From CAZTTG01 sp964615935 (GTDB taxonomy: Bacteria > Planctomycetota > UBA1135 > GCA-002686595), in contig CAZTTG010000019.1 of NCBI GenBank assembly GCA_964615935.1, positions 13,589 through 77,588 of the forward strand: a stretch of DNA of 64,000 bases. The letters run 5' to 3'. A program made the translations under genes and the position numbers. Below the pieces are notes generated by a model, which saw only the letters and a program-made list of their open reading frames with translations, searched no databases and was not told the DNA's origin. Below, piece by piece: positions 8,471-17,582 of this stretch (position 1 is its first letter; every line of letters starts with the position of its first letter).

Positions 8471-11400
8471 TCAGCGCCCCTCCTCCCGCAGCCTCCGCAG
8501 CCGCTCCCGATACCGCTCGTAGAGCTCGGTCTGGCGGGTCTTCAAGGAGGTCGAACGCCCCTCGATGAACACGTGGGTGACCTGGGAGCCGATCTCGAGG
8601 AGATCCCCGGTGGTCACGATTGCGTCGGCCAGCTTGCCGGGGGAGAGGCTGCCCACCTGCTCGTCGATGCCCAGGACGCGCGCCGGATACAGGGTGATGG
8701 CCCGCACCGCCTCCTCGTGGGGCAGGCCGAAGGCGGCCGCCATGGCGGCCTGGAAGGACAGGCCGCTGGGGTGGCCCCAGCCACCGGTGGAGATCGCGAA
8801 GGGCACGCCCGCGCGGTGCAGGACGGCGGCGTTGGCATAGGCGCACTCGTAGGGATCGAACTCCGAGCCCGGCAGGCTCAGGACCGGGCCCACCACCACG
8901 GGCAGGCCCTCGCGGGCGAGCGCGTCGACCACCTTCCAGGCCTCGCGCGCGCCGACCAGCACGGCGTCGAGCTCCTCCTCCCGGGCGAATCGAAGGGCCT
9001 GCAGGATGGTCGCGGCGTCGTCCGCGCGCAGGGCCACGCGCTTCTCGCGAGCGAGGTAGGGCTGCAGCGCCGCCAGCCGCTGGTCGTGCGCGGGCGCCGG
9101 GGCGCCCTGCTCGGCGGCCTCGCGCTGCAGGCGACCCCACTCGCGCGCCCGGGCCAGCAGGGCGCGCAGCTCCCCGACCTCATCGGGCTCATCGGGCTCC
9201 TCCTCCGGCTCGACGGCGCGCGGGAAGCGTATCTGCAGCATGTCGCGATCGACGAAGACCAGCTCCTCCCAGGTCTGACCCGCGAGGCGCAGGATCGCGG
9301 ACTGGCCCATCACCGGACCGCCGCCCATGGGCGCCGACTGGGCGCGGGTGACGCCCCCCTGGCGGGTCACTGCGATGTGGGCCGACTCGGCGTTGAGCGA
9401 GCTCCCCACCCGCAGATCGGGCTGGTTGCCGCCGGTCTCGGCCAGATCGCTGGGCCCCGGCACCCCGCCGACCTCCGACAGGCCCAGCGCGGTGCCGATC
9501 GCGATCAGCCCCGGCCAGACGTGCTGGCCGTGGACGTCGTGCAGGAGCGCCTGGGCCGGGATCTCGACGCCCGCTCCCGCGGCCAGGATGCGCCCGTCCT
9601 GCACCAGGAGCGTGCCGCCCTCGATCGCCGGCCCGGTCACCGGGTGCAGGGTTCCGCCCACCAGGGCGATGGTCTCGCCGCCGTCGGGATCCCAGGCCAC
9701 CTCGCGGGGCGCCTCGGAGAGCTCGGTCACCGGCGGGGGATCGGCGTCCAGGCCGAAGGCGTCGCGGCGGGTGAACTGCACCTCGCCGTCGACCAGGGTC
9801 CACTCCACCCGCGACAGCGAGGAGAGGGGCGGGCCGGAGTGCAGCACCAGATCGGCGTCCTTGCCCACCTCGATCGATCCCACCCGGTGGTCGATGCCCA
9901 GGAGGATGGCGGGGTTGAGGGTGCACAGGCGCAGGGCCGCCTCGGGGTCCATGCCCGCGTGGCGGACGGACTTGGCCGCCTCGGCGAAGAGCCGGCGGAC
10001 GATCTCGCTGGAGTCCGACTTGACCGCGGCCACCACCCCGGCCTCGTCCAGCAGGCCGGCGTTGTGCGGGATCGCGTCCCAGGCCTCCATCTTGTACCCC
10101 CACAGGTCGGCGAAGGTGGCGCAGCCGGCCCCGTGGGCGGCGACCTCGGCGGCCACCTTGTAGGCCTCCAGGCCGTGGTGGAGGGCCTTGACGCGGAAGC
10201 CGAAGTGCTCGGCCGCGCGCATCAGCATGAGGATCTCGTCCGCCCGGTAGCAGTGGGGATGCGCGTCGATCTCGCCCTCGAGCACGCCCACCAGGACCTC
10301 CAGCCGCAGGTCCCGGCGCGGGGGCGGAGGATCCTCGCCGGCGGACTGGGCGGCGTGGTAGGCGGCCCACTCGGCGCGGTACTCGCTCGCGCGCTCGAAG
10401 GCCCGGTAGAAGACCGCCTCGACGCCCATGCGCGAGGCGGGGAAGCGCTCGTCGCCGCGCTGCGCGCCGGAGCGCTTGGGGTTCTCGCCCAGGGCCATCT
10501 TGAGGGTCTGCGGGGCGCCCTCGAAGCGCAGCTCCTCGGGTCCCACCTCCCAGCGCAGCTTGACGATCTCGCAGCGGCCGCCGATGGCGTTGGCCGAGCC
10601 GTGCATCAGGTGGGCGCTGGTGGTGCCGCCGGCCAGGGCGCGGAAGATGGCCACGTCGTCGGCCTCGAGCGAGTCGCCGACGTCCACCTCCGCGGTGATC
10701 GAGAGGGTGTCCTCGTTGATCCCCCCCTCGATCCCCAGGTGGGTGTGGGGATCGATCGCCCCCGGAGTCAGGTGCCCCCCCTCCCCGTCGAGCGCGACCA
10801 GGTCGGCGGGCGGCTCCACCTCGCCCAGGGCGGCGATCTTGCCGTCCAGCACCAGGACGTCGCCGCGCAGCGGCCCCGAGCCCGGAGTGGCGGGGTGGAT
10901 GACGACGTCGCGGATGACGCAGCTCCCCCCGGTGCGGAGGGTTGGCCGGCGCAGCTCGTCGGTCTCGATGGGATGGTCGGCGAGGGCCGCCGGGCTCCGG
11001 TCGTCGGGCTCGTCCTCGAGCTCCGCGGTCTCCTCGGCCTCCGCCTCCGGCTCCTCCCCGGCCTCGACCTCGTCGGCGAAGCCGTCGACGATCATCCAGG
11101 CCACCCGCGCCTCCTCCTGGGTCAGCGGGTTGGCCGTCCAGAGGGCGAAGGTCGCGTCGCGGCCCGGCTCGATCGCGCCCAGGCGGTCGCCCGCGCCCAG
11201 GAGCTCGGCCGCCGCGGTGGTCAGTCCGCGCCGGGCGGCCTCCTCGGGGAGCCCGCTGGCGACCAGCGCGCGCACGCGCGCCAGGAGCTCGTGCGGCGAT
11301 CCCTCGCCCGTCCCGAAGGCGAAGCGCACGCCGGCCTCTTCCAGGCGCAGGGCGCAGTCGCGCCCCTCCTCCCACCGACGGCGCTTCTCCTGGTGGACGC

Positions 11401-12412
11401 CGGGCGGTTCGCGGTAGCTCCAGGAATCGACCTCCTCGTCCCCGGCTCGCGGCTCCGGGGGCTCCTCTCCCCAGTCCAGGGTGAGCACCACGGGAACGTC
11501 GTCCTCCTTCAAGCGGTCGGCCACCTTCCAGGCCTCGCGCCCGCCGGTGACGACCACCTCGAAGCCCGCCTCCCGGGAGAGCTTCAGCCAGCGCTCGATG
11601 TCCCGGCTCGGGTCGGCGCGGCAGGCCAGCGCCCGCTCCCCTCGCAGGATGGGCACCCCCGCGTCGAGGTCCGCGTCCCACGGCGGCCGCACGCCGGGCC
11701 GCCCCTCGGCATGGCGCCGCAGGAGCTCGGCGTGTCGCCCCGCATCGAGCAGGAACTGGCGGAGCTGGGCCAGGTAGCCCATGAGGGTGCTGGGGTAGCC
11801 CGGCCCTCCGGCCCGGAGGGCGGCGTGGGCGAAGACCCGCGGCCGCATCACCAGCTCGCGCGCCGCCGCCTCGCGCAGGACGATCAGCGCGCTGGTCCCC
11901 GAGAGGAGCTCTCCGCCGGGCGCCGCCAGCAGGGCGCCGAAGCCCGAGCGGCGCCAGGCCTCCCCGTCCCCCTCCGGGAGCGCGAGCGCCTCGACCGCGG
12001 CGAAGGAGGGCTGGATCCCCTTGCGGTTGGCGCGCCGCGTGTCCACGCGGACGTCCGAGACCGTGCTCGGCGGCCGGTCCCGCTCCGCCATCGGCGCCGG
12101 CGTCTCGCAGGCGGCGCGCGAGAAGGCGTCGATGAAGGCCGGCAGGGCCACCAGGCCCTCGCCGTCGATGAGGCGCAGTCCCGGTGGCGTGGCCTCGCCG
12201 GCGGGGCGCATCTCGGCGATGCGACCCTCGCGCAGGATCAGCGTCATGCGGGGCGCGCCCTCCTCGAAGGAGAGCCGCAGGTTCTCGATGGCGCAGGGCC
12301 GCGGTCGATGCCGGGCCTGGAGCCGGGCCGGCGCGGGCGAGGCCAGGCAGACGGCGCCCAGGAGGACGAGGGCGGCCGCGAGGCGATCGCGGCGGAGTGA
12401 GTCGCAGTTCAT
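8471..12412 (-). CDS. Secreted triple amidohydrolase-superfamily protein
   Basis: This 1313-residue protein has a signal peptide (LAAALVLLGAVCLASPAPA) and three successive amidohydrolase-like modules. Each begins with the small beta-sandwich pattern (LILREGRIAEM near 60; DVLVLDGKIAALGEV near 520; LLVQDGRILAAGAGV near 940). Only the middle module keeps the metal-binding HxH (GAIDPHTHLG, about residue 555). The first has FIDAFSRAA and the third GLIAIGTALG at the same point, so both have lost it. C-terminal ends of the modules (GIDHRVGSIEVGKDADLVLH, GIDEQVGSLSPGKLADAIV) are typical of imidazolonepropionase/dihydroorotase-like members. Substrate unknown. Its 3' end lies 6 bp from the convergent gene ending at 8464. 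Confidence 0.85.
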   Translation of the reverse strand: MNCDSLRRDRLAAALVLLGAVCLASPAPARLQARHRPRPCAIENLRLSFEEGAPRMTLILREGRIAEMRPAGEATPPGLRLIDGEGLVALPAFIDAFSRAACETPAPMAERDRPPSTVSDVRVDTRRANRKGIQPSFAAVEALALPEGDGEAWRRSGFGALLAAPGGELLSGTSALIVLREAAARELVMRPRVFAHAALRAGGPGYPSTLMGYLAQLRQFLLDAGRHAELLRRHAEGRPGVRPPWDADLDAGVPILRGERALACRADPSRDIERWLKLSREAGFEVVVTGGREAWKVADRLKEDDVPVVLTLDWGEEPPEPRAGDEEVDSWSYREPPGVHQEKRRRWEEGRDCALRLEEAGVRFAFGTGEGSPHELLARVRALVASGLPEEAARRGLTTAAAELLGAGDRLGAIEPGRDATFALWTANPLTQEEARVAWMIVDGFADEVEAGEEPEAEAEETAELEDEPDDRSPAALADHPIETDELRRPTLRTGGSCVIRDVVIHPATPGSGPLRGDVLVLDGKIAALGEVEPPADLVALDGEGGHLTPGAIDPHTHLGIEGGINEDTLSITAEVDVGDSLEADDVAIFRALAGGTTSAHLMHGSANAIGGRCEIVKLRWEVGPEELRFEGAPQTLKMALGENPKRSGAQRGDERFPASRMGVEAVFYRAFERASEYRAEWAAYHAAQSAGEDPPPPRRDLRLEVLVGVLEGEIDAHPHCYRADEILMLMRAAEHFGFRVKALHHGLEAYKVAAEVAAHGAGCATFADLWGYKMEAWDAIPHNAGLLDEAGVVAAVKSDSSEIVRRLFAEAAKSVRHAGMDPEAALRLCTLNPAILLGIDHRVGSIEVGKDADLVLHSGPPLSSLSRVEWTLVDGEVQFTRRDAFGLDADPPPVTELSEAPREVAWDPDGGETIALVGGTLHPVTGPAIEGGTLLVQDGRILAAGAGVEIPAQALLHDVHGQHVWPGLIAIGTALGLSEVGGVPGPSDLAETGGNQPDLRVGSSLNAESAHIAVTRQGGVTRAQSAPMGGGPVMGQSAILRLAGQTWEELVFVDRDMLQIRFPRAVEPEEEPDEPDEVGELRALLARAREWGRLQREAAEQGAPAPAHDQRLAALQPYLAREKRVALRADDAATILQALRFAREEELDAVLVGAREAWKVVDALAREGLPVVVGPVLSLPGSEFDPYECAYANAAVLHRAGVPFAISTGGWGHPSGLSFQAAMAAAFGLPHEEAVRAITLYPARVLGIDEQVGSLSPGKLADAIVTTGDLLEIGSQVTHVFIEGRSTSLKTRQTELYERYRERLRRLREEGR

Positions 12413-12532
12413 GGAGAGTCCGGGATCTCGGGCCAGCGCGGCCGGGGGTGACGCGTCCCCCGGCCGCCCCGCATTGTGCCCGGATCCGAGCGGGCTTTCC
12501 CAGCGCCGAATCCCGGGTCGGGCGCTCTCCGG

Positions 12533-14275
12533 CTACGGACAGACCGTGAAGCCGACGGCGTCGGTCAGCCCGGTCGTGCTGGGGCTCGCGGGATCCCGGA
12601 ACCAGCCCTGCATCCAGCCCTGGTAGCCGGTGCCGATCGAGGCGCAGATCCCGGCCGCGCTCAGGTCCAGGCTCAGGATGCCCGCGCAGGGCGGCGAGCC
12701 CGCGGAGCCCGAGGTCTGAGGCGCAGTGCGCTGGATGGGCGGACGGACGCACAGGAGTCCCCCCTGGAAGGGCAGGGCCTGGGGGCCGCTCGTGCCGTAG
12801 AACAGCATGCCCGGCTTGCCGGCCTCGACCTGGCTCGCGCTCACGGTGAAGCCGCTGGAGGCGGTGGCGCTGGGCACTCCGGAGAAGGCGATGGCCGGCG
12901 TGCAGCCCGAGGAGGTGGTCTTGGCCGTGCAGAAGACGTACGCGCTGGCGGCGCAGTCCTGGCGATCGCGGACGAAGACGTCCCAGAGGTTGTTGGTGTC
13001 GCCCGGGACCAGGTTGCCGGCCATGCTCGAGAAGGCGGCGTAGCGGCCGTCCGAGGACATCGAGGCCCGGACGCTGATGCCGTTGCCCTGATTCCCCAGC
13101 GAATCGACGCTCACGCGGGTGGTCTGACCCGTCTGCATGTCGTGCACGAACGAGTCGGACGCGCCGTTGGTGTCGCCCGCCACCAGGTTCGTGGCGAGAC
13201 TCTCGAAACCGACGTAGCGGCCGTTCGGGGCGATCGAGGGGTTGCCGCTCCTCTCGTTCCCCTGATTCCCCGCCGAGTCCACGCTGGCGCGGGTCGTCTG
13301 GCCCGTCTGACGGTCGTGGACGAAGACGTCGTGCCAGCCATTGGTGTCCCCCACCACCAGGTTGGTGGCGAAGCTGCCGAAGGTCACCCACCGGCCGTCC
13401 GAGGTGATCGAGCCGAAGCCGCTGGTGTCATTCCCCTCGTTCCCCGCCGAGTCGACGCTCACCCGGGTCGTCTGTCCCGTAGCGCGGTCGTGCACGAACA
13501 TGTCCGGCTTCCCGTTGATGTCTCCCCCCACCAGGTTGCTGGCCTGGCTGCCAAAGGCCACGAGGCGGCCATCGAGGCCGAGCGAGGGCGCGTAGCTGGA
13601 GTCGTTTCCCTCGTGGCCGGCCGAATCGATGCTCACGCGCGTGGTCTCACCCGTCTGTCGGTCGTGGACGAACACGTCGTCCCGGCCATTGGTGTCGCGG
13701 GGCACCAGGTTGCTGGCGTAGCCGGAGAAGGCCACGAACCGGCCGTCGCCCGATATCGAGGCCCAGCCGCTCGGGCCGTTCCCCTCGATCCCCGCCGAGT
13801 CCACGCTCACCCGGGTCGTCTGGCCGGTTTCGCGGTCGTGCACGAAGACGTCACAGGCCCCGTTCGCATCACCGGGCACCAGGTTGGTGGCCTCGCTGTT
13901 GAAGGCCACGTACCGGCCGTCCGAGGAGATCGAGGGGCCGTAGCTCCCGTAGTCCCCCTCCATCCCCGCGGAGTCGACGCTCACGCGCGACGTCTGAGCG
14001 GTCCAGCGATCCCGCACGAAGACGTCGTCGACTCCGTTGCCGTCGCCGGGCACCAGGTTCGGGGCCAGGCTGACGAACGCCACGAAGCGACCGTCCGCGG
14101 AGATCGAGGGACCGTAGCTGCTGCCGTTTCCCTGGGCCCCCGCCGAATCGACGCTCACGCGGGTGGTCGTGCCGCCCTGGGCGGCCGGCGCCGACCCGTG
14201 GAGCAGGCTGAAGAGGACCAGCGCCGCCAGTCCGACGCGCAGGGAGGTCTCGGCGAAGTGTCTTGCGGAATCCAT
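12533..14275 (-). CDS. Secreted seven-repeat TolB/PD40-like propeller protein with planctomycete C-terminal domain
   Basis: This is a 580-residue exported protein. After the signal sequence come seven near-identical repeats of about 54 residues, each starting TTRVSVDSAG and containing PSISSDGRYVAF, NLVPGDTNG and DVFVHDRQTGQ. Seven copies suit a closed seven-bladed beta-propeller. The last 160 residues form a separate domain (GCTPAIAFSGVPSATASSGF, PFQGGLLCVRPPIQRT, RDPASPSTTGLTDAVGF). A very similar domain ends the protein at 45380-46435. The DNA repeats have a period of about 162 bp and are coding. No enzymatic residues are apparent. The role may be ligand binding or surface display (inference). 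Confidence 0.85.
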   Translation of the reverse strand: MDSARHFAETSLRVGLAALVLFSLLHGSAPAAQGGTTTRVSVDSAGAQGNGSSYGPSISADGRFVAFVSLAPNLVPGDGNGVDDVFVRDRWTAQTSRVSVDSAGMEGDYGSYGPSISSDGRYVAFNSEATNLVPGDANGACDVFVHDRETGQTTRVSVDSAGIEGNGPSGWASISGDGRFVAFSGYASNLVPRDTNGRDDVFVHDRQTGETTRVSIDSAGHEGNDSSYAPSLGLDGRLVAFGSQASNLVGGDINGKPDMFVHDRATGQTTRVSVDSAGNEGNDTSGFGSITSDGRWVTFGSFATNLVVGDTNGWHDVFVHDRQTGQTTRASVDSAGNQGNERSGNPSIAPNGRYVGFESLATNLVAGDTNGASDSFVHDMQTGQTTRVSVDSLGNQGNGISVRASMSSDGRYAAFSSMAGNLVPGDTNNLWDVFVRDRQDCAASAYVFCTAKTTSSGCTPAIAFSGVPSATASSGFTVSASQVEAGKPGMLFYGTSGPQALPFQGGLLCVRPPIQRTAPQTSGSAGSPPCAGILSLDLSAAGICASIGTGYQGWMQGWFRDPASPSTTGLTDAVGFTVCP

Positions 14276-14615
14276 GATCGCGCTCCTTGGGTCCAGTCTC
14301 GCTCATCGGCCCCGAATCGGGGCCCCTCGACCTCACGGAAGCGACGGCCTCGGGCCCGCGTTACGCGGGTCGCCGTCCTTTCCCTCCCCGGGGACCGGTG
14401 CATCCCGGAGGTCCCTTGTTCACAGGCGGTTACGGCGGCATGGGGGTGATCCGGCAGAAAATGCCCATCCCGCCGTCCCGCCGCGCCGCCGGACCGAGTT
14501 CAGGAGGCTGACCGACGGTCCGCGCGACGCGGTTCCACCGGGGCTCGCCCGGGGGCGTCGAGGGCCGCTTGCGGGGCGCGGGGGCGCGCCCGGGGTATCC
14601 CCAAGGAGAAGCCCG
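14276..14615. promoter_or_regulatory. Divergent intergenic region
   Basis: These 340 bp separate the divergent propeller and YadA-head-like genes and must hold both promoters. An AAGGAG ribosome site lies at 14604-14609, ahead of the plus-strand ATG at 14616. I see no clear -35/-10 pair, no RNA gene and no further coding region. Confidence 0.4.
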
Positions 14616-16103
14616 ATGAAACCCGTTCGACTCCACCCTCTCTCCCTGCTCGCAGGGGTCCTCCTCACCGGCGCGGCCCTGATCCTCATGGGCATGCAGC
14701 AGATCACGAACACCCGTCTGATCATCACCGGCGAGCAGCAGGAGATCCTGAGCCACATGAGCATCCAGTACCTGGACGACGGCTTCGGGAACCAGCTCAA
14801 GACCATCCGCGTGAGCGGGGTCAACCTCCAGGTCGTGAACGGCTGGGGCACCACCACCACCGCCAACGGCCTGGGAAACGTGATCGTCGGCTACAACGAG
14901 GGGGGCCACTCCGGCGGCGACGACCGCACCGGCTCCCACTACCTCGTCGGCGGCCGGAGGAGCAACTACTCCTCCTACGGGGGGATCGTCACCGGCGAGG
15001 AGAACTCGGCCTCCGGCGAGTTCGCCTCCGTCACGGGCGGATTCAACAACTCCGCCACGGGGGACAACTCGGCGGTGATCTGCGGGTGGGACAACGAGGC
15101 CAGCGGCTTTGGGGCCTCGGTGATCGGGGGCTGCCTGAACCTGTCGTCCGGGCAGTACGGCTCGGTTACCGGCGGGAGCGAGAACAAGGCCAGCGCCTTC
15201 GCCGCCTGGGTTGGCGGCGGTCACACGAACGAGGCCGGCGCCGCCTCACCGGATGGGGACTACGCCTGCGTGAGCGGCGGCCTGGACAACGTCGCCTCGG
15301 GCCGGTACTCCTCGGTCTCGGGCGGCGAGAACAACCAGGCCACCGGCGACCACTCCACCGTGAGCGGCGGCGGGGGCACGCTCTCGGGCGACGGCAACGT
15401 CGCCTCGGGGGAGAGCTCGTGGGTCGGCGGCGGTCAGGCCAACGTGAGCTCCGGCGAGGCCGCCAGCGTCAGCGGCGGACACACCAACGAGGCCACCGTC
15501 TTCGCCTCCTCGGTGTCGGGCGGCACCGAGAACCACGCCACCGGCGACTCCGCCTCGGTCTGCGGCGGCCGCAACAACGTCGCCAGCGGCGGGGCTTCGT
15601 GCGTCAGCGGAGGTGGTGGTGAATGGCCCTCGGACGGGAACACCGCCAGCGGGCTCCACTCGACCGTCGGCGGCGGTAGCCAGAACGAGGCCAGCGGCGC
15701 GCAGGCGGCCGTGAACGGGGGCATCGTCGGGCTGGCCAGCGGCGCGAACTCGGCCGTCAACGGAGGCTCCGGAAACCAGGCCACCAACACCTACGCCTCG
15801 ATACTGGGGGGCGCGGGCAACCGGGCCGGCGCGCTCTATGCGACCGTGAGCGGTGGCCGGGAGAACGTCGCCTCCTCCAGCTCGTCCACCGTGGGCGGCG
15901 GCAGGTTCAACACCGCCAGCGTCCCCTACGGCTCGGTCTTCGGGGGGATGTACAACACCGCCACCACCCAGGAGTACTCCACGGTGTCCGGCGGCTACAG
16001 CAACACCGCCTCGGGGAAATACTCCTCGGTGAGCGGCGGCAACACCCGCTCGGCCACCGGCTCCTACGACTGGGTCGCCGGCGCGCTCTGGCAGGATCAG
16101 TAG
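14616..16103 (+). CDS. Signal-anchored repeat protein with YadA-head-like motifs
   Basis: The gene encodes 495 residues from an ATG preceded by AAGGAG; the frame extends upstream but that part is not coding-like. The N-terminal hydrophobic stretch (LSLLAGVLLTGAALILMGM) is a signal or anchor. From about residue 100 on the chain is built of short repeats of the form NxASGxxSxVSGGxxN (for example NVASGRYSSVSGGENNQATG), the pattern of the left-handed parallel beta-roll in trimeric autotransporter heads. No YadA-type translocator barrel follows. The protein ends after a non-repetitive tail (DWVAGALWQDQ), so it is not a complete autotransporter. Such proteins are probably surface or extracellular fibres (inference). 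Confidence 0.85.
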   Translation: MKPVRLHPLSLLAGVLLTGAALILMGMQQITNTRLIITGEQQEILSHMSIQYLDDGFGNQLKTIRVSGVNLQVVNGWGTTTTANGLGNVIVGYNEGGHSGGDDRTGSHYLVGGRRSNYSSYGGIVTGEENSASGEFASVTGGFNNSATGDNSAVICGWDNEASGFGASVIGGCLNLSSGQYGSVTGGSENKASAFAAWVGGGHTNEAGAASPDGDYACVSGGLDNVASGRYSSVSGGENNQATGDHSTVSGGGGTLSGDGNVASGESSWVGGGQANVSSGEAASVSGGHTNEATVFASSVSGGTENHATGDSASVCGGRNNVASGGASCVSGGGGEWPSDGNTASGLHSTVGGGSQNEASGAQAAVNGGIVGLASGANSAVNGGSGNQATNTYASILGGAGNRAGALYATVSGGRENVASSSSSTVGGGRFNTASVPYGSVFGGMYNTATTQEYSTVSGGYSNTASGKYSSVSGGNTRSATGSYDWVAGALWQDQ

Positions 16104-16316
16104 GCCCGAGGGGGTCGATCGGGGGCGGGGTGGGGGGAGGGGCCCCCCCCCCCCCCCCGCCGGGGGGCAGGGCGAGGGGGCCCCCCCCAGGGGGTAGGGG
16201 CCCCTCTGGCCCCCCCCCCGGGGGCCGCGGGCGGGCGGGGCCTCTCCCTCCCGCCCGGGGGGGGGGTTGGGGGGGGGGGGGGGGCCGGGGGCCCCACCCC
16301 GCCCCCGAGCCGTGGC
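16104..16316. repeat. Poly-G/poly-C low-complexity tract
   Basis: The 213 bp between two convergent genes consist mostly of long G and C homopolymers, including a C run of about 16 near 16143 and a G run of about 14 near 16270. No gene is supported. It may form G-quadruplex or hairpin structures, or it may be an assembly or base-calling artefact, because homopolymers this long stand out even in this GC-rich sequence. Confidence 0.7.
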
Positions 16317-17582
16317 TCAGGACGAGGGAGCCCCCACCAGGAGGTAGGAGCCGATCTGCCAGCGGCCCGGCTGGAGCTCCAGCTCGATGCGGAAGGGCCG
16401 CGCCGCGTCGAAGGTCGAGGGGAGGAACATGTGCTGGGCGCGGGTCTCCACGCGGATCTCGCCGCCCCCCTCCCTGGGCTGCACCAGCCGTCGGAGGGGC
16501 GGCGCGGGCGGCTCGGGAGCGTACTCCGGGTGGATGTAGTGAGATACCGCGGTCGGCGCGCCGGCGGTCGAGAGCGGCTCGTCCTTCAGCGCCCACCGCT
16601 CCTCGCGTCCGCTGACGCCCACCAGGCGGGCGATGGGGCCGCGATCGGCGCCGTTGAACCGCAGGACCAGCGTCTCGGGCTCGGAGATGGTGCGTGACTC
16701 CCACCAGGGGTAGTGCTCGTTCGGATCCAGTCCTTCCGCGTCCATCGGGACGTAGAGCCGCTGCTTGCGCTGCCAGAGGATCGCCGACAGGTCCAGATCG
16801 GGCCCCTCGGTGTGCGCGTTCAGGAAATCGACCAGCCCGGCGAGGTAGGCGAGGATGGGCGTGAACTGGTCGCCGTCGTAGTGAGCCTGGTAGTCGGCCA
16901 CGTGGATTCGCTGGCCGGCGGCGCGCAGGGCCCTCGCCTCGCCGAAGTCGAGGTACGCGTCCTCGGTCTCCGCCTTCAGGGGGGGCCCGCCGAAGACGTC
17001 CCGAAGCTCCTCCCCCGGCACGCCCCCGCGGAGCTCGTAGCCCAGCCCCCTGGAGGCGTCCAGGCCGTCGATGGTCGCCTCGTAGCCCTCGCCCCGCAGG
17101 CGCACGTCCTTCGCCGGCGCGAGGCCGTAGGCTGCGAACAGGTCGGCGGCCGCCCGGCGGGCCCGCGCCATGTCGAAGACACCGGAGCTGGAGTTGCCGA
17201 AGAAGATCTGCGTCCGGGCCACCACGGCCGGGAAGGGGAGCTCCCCCTCCTCGCCCGCGGGCTGCGGCGCGAAGGAGCTCCCGTCGTACCACGCTGCCCA
17301 GCCCTGCTCGCCGCGGAGCTCCCGGATGATGGCCAGCACGCGGGCCTCCAGGTCCTCCGGCGCCGCGAGGGGCTTCGATTGACCGATGGCGGGCGCCTCC
17401 CGCGCCAGGCAGGCGGAGCCGCCGAAGGCCAGGGTGGCCGACAGGGCCGCGCGGTGCAGGCGGGCGCGCAGGCGCGGCGCGATCAGCCGCTGCAGCTCGG
17501 CCGGCTCCAGCCGGCTCGGATAGGCGGGGCGGTAGCTCGCCGGGATCGGGTCGACGGTCAGGCGCACCTTGCGTCTCTTCAT
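16317..17582 (-). CDS. Unknown protein at the end of the radical SAM cluster
   Basis: The gene encodes 421 residues. The ATG at 17582 overlaps the stop of the upstream radical SAM gene (ATGA), which indicates translational coupling. Its basic N-terminus (MKRRKVRLTVDPIPASYRP) precedes a segment resembling a lipoprotein or signal region (AALSATLAFGGSACLA, about residues 48-63). The remaining 350 residues match no family I know. Visible features include VVARTQIFFGNSSSGVFDMA, a region rich in acidic and aromatic residues (NEHYPWWESRTI), and a beta-rich C-terminus. The coupling suggests that it works with, or is a substrate or partner of, the radical SAM enzyme. This is inference only. Confidence 0.75.
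   Translation of the reverse strand: MKRRKVRLTVDPIPASYRPAYPSRLEPAELQRLIAPRLRARLHRAALSATLAFGGSACLAREAPAIGQSKPLAAPEDLEARVLAIIRELRGEQGWAAWYDGSSFAPQPAGEEGELPFPAVVARTQIFFGNSSSGVFDMARARRAAADLFAAYGLAPAKDVRLRGEGYEATIDGLDASRGLGYELRGGVPGEELRDVFGGPPLKAETEDAYLDFGEARALRAAGQRIHVADYQAHYDGDQFTPILAYLAGLVDFLNAHTEGPDLDLSAILWQRKQRLYVPMDAEGLDPNEHYPWWESRTISEPETLVLRFNGADRGPIARLVGVSGREERWALKDEPLSTAGAPTAVSHYIHPEYAPEPPAPPLRRLVQPREGGGEIRVETRAQHMFLPSTFDAARPFRIELELQPGRWQIGSYLLVGAPSS

Noticed and set aside
9189..13391. 1400-codon minus-strand frame
   Set aside because: It is low-complexity Arg/Gly/Pro sequence spanning two well-supported genes in another frame.
12533..14275. Regular repeats that could suggest a CRISPR array or tandem DNA repeat
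   Set aside because: The repeats are about 162 bp, in frame, with conserved protein pattern; they encode propeller blades.
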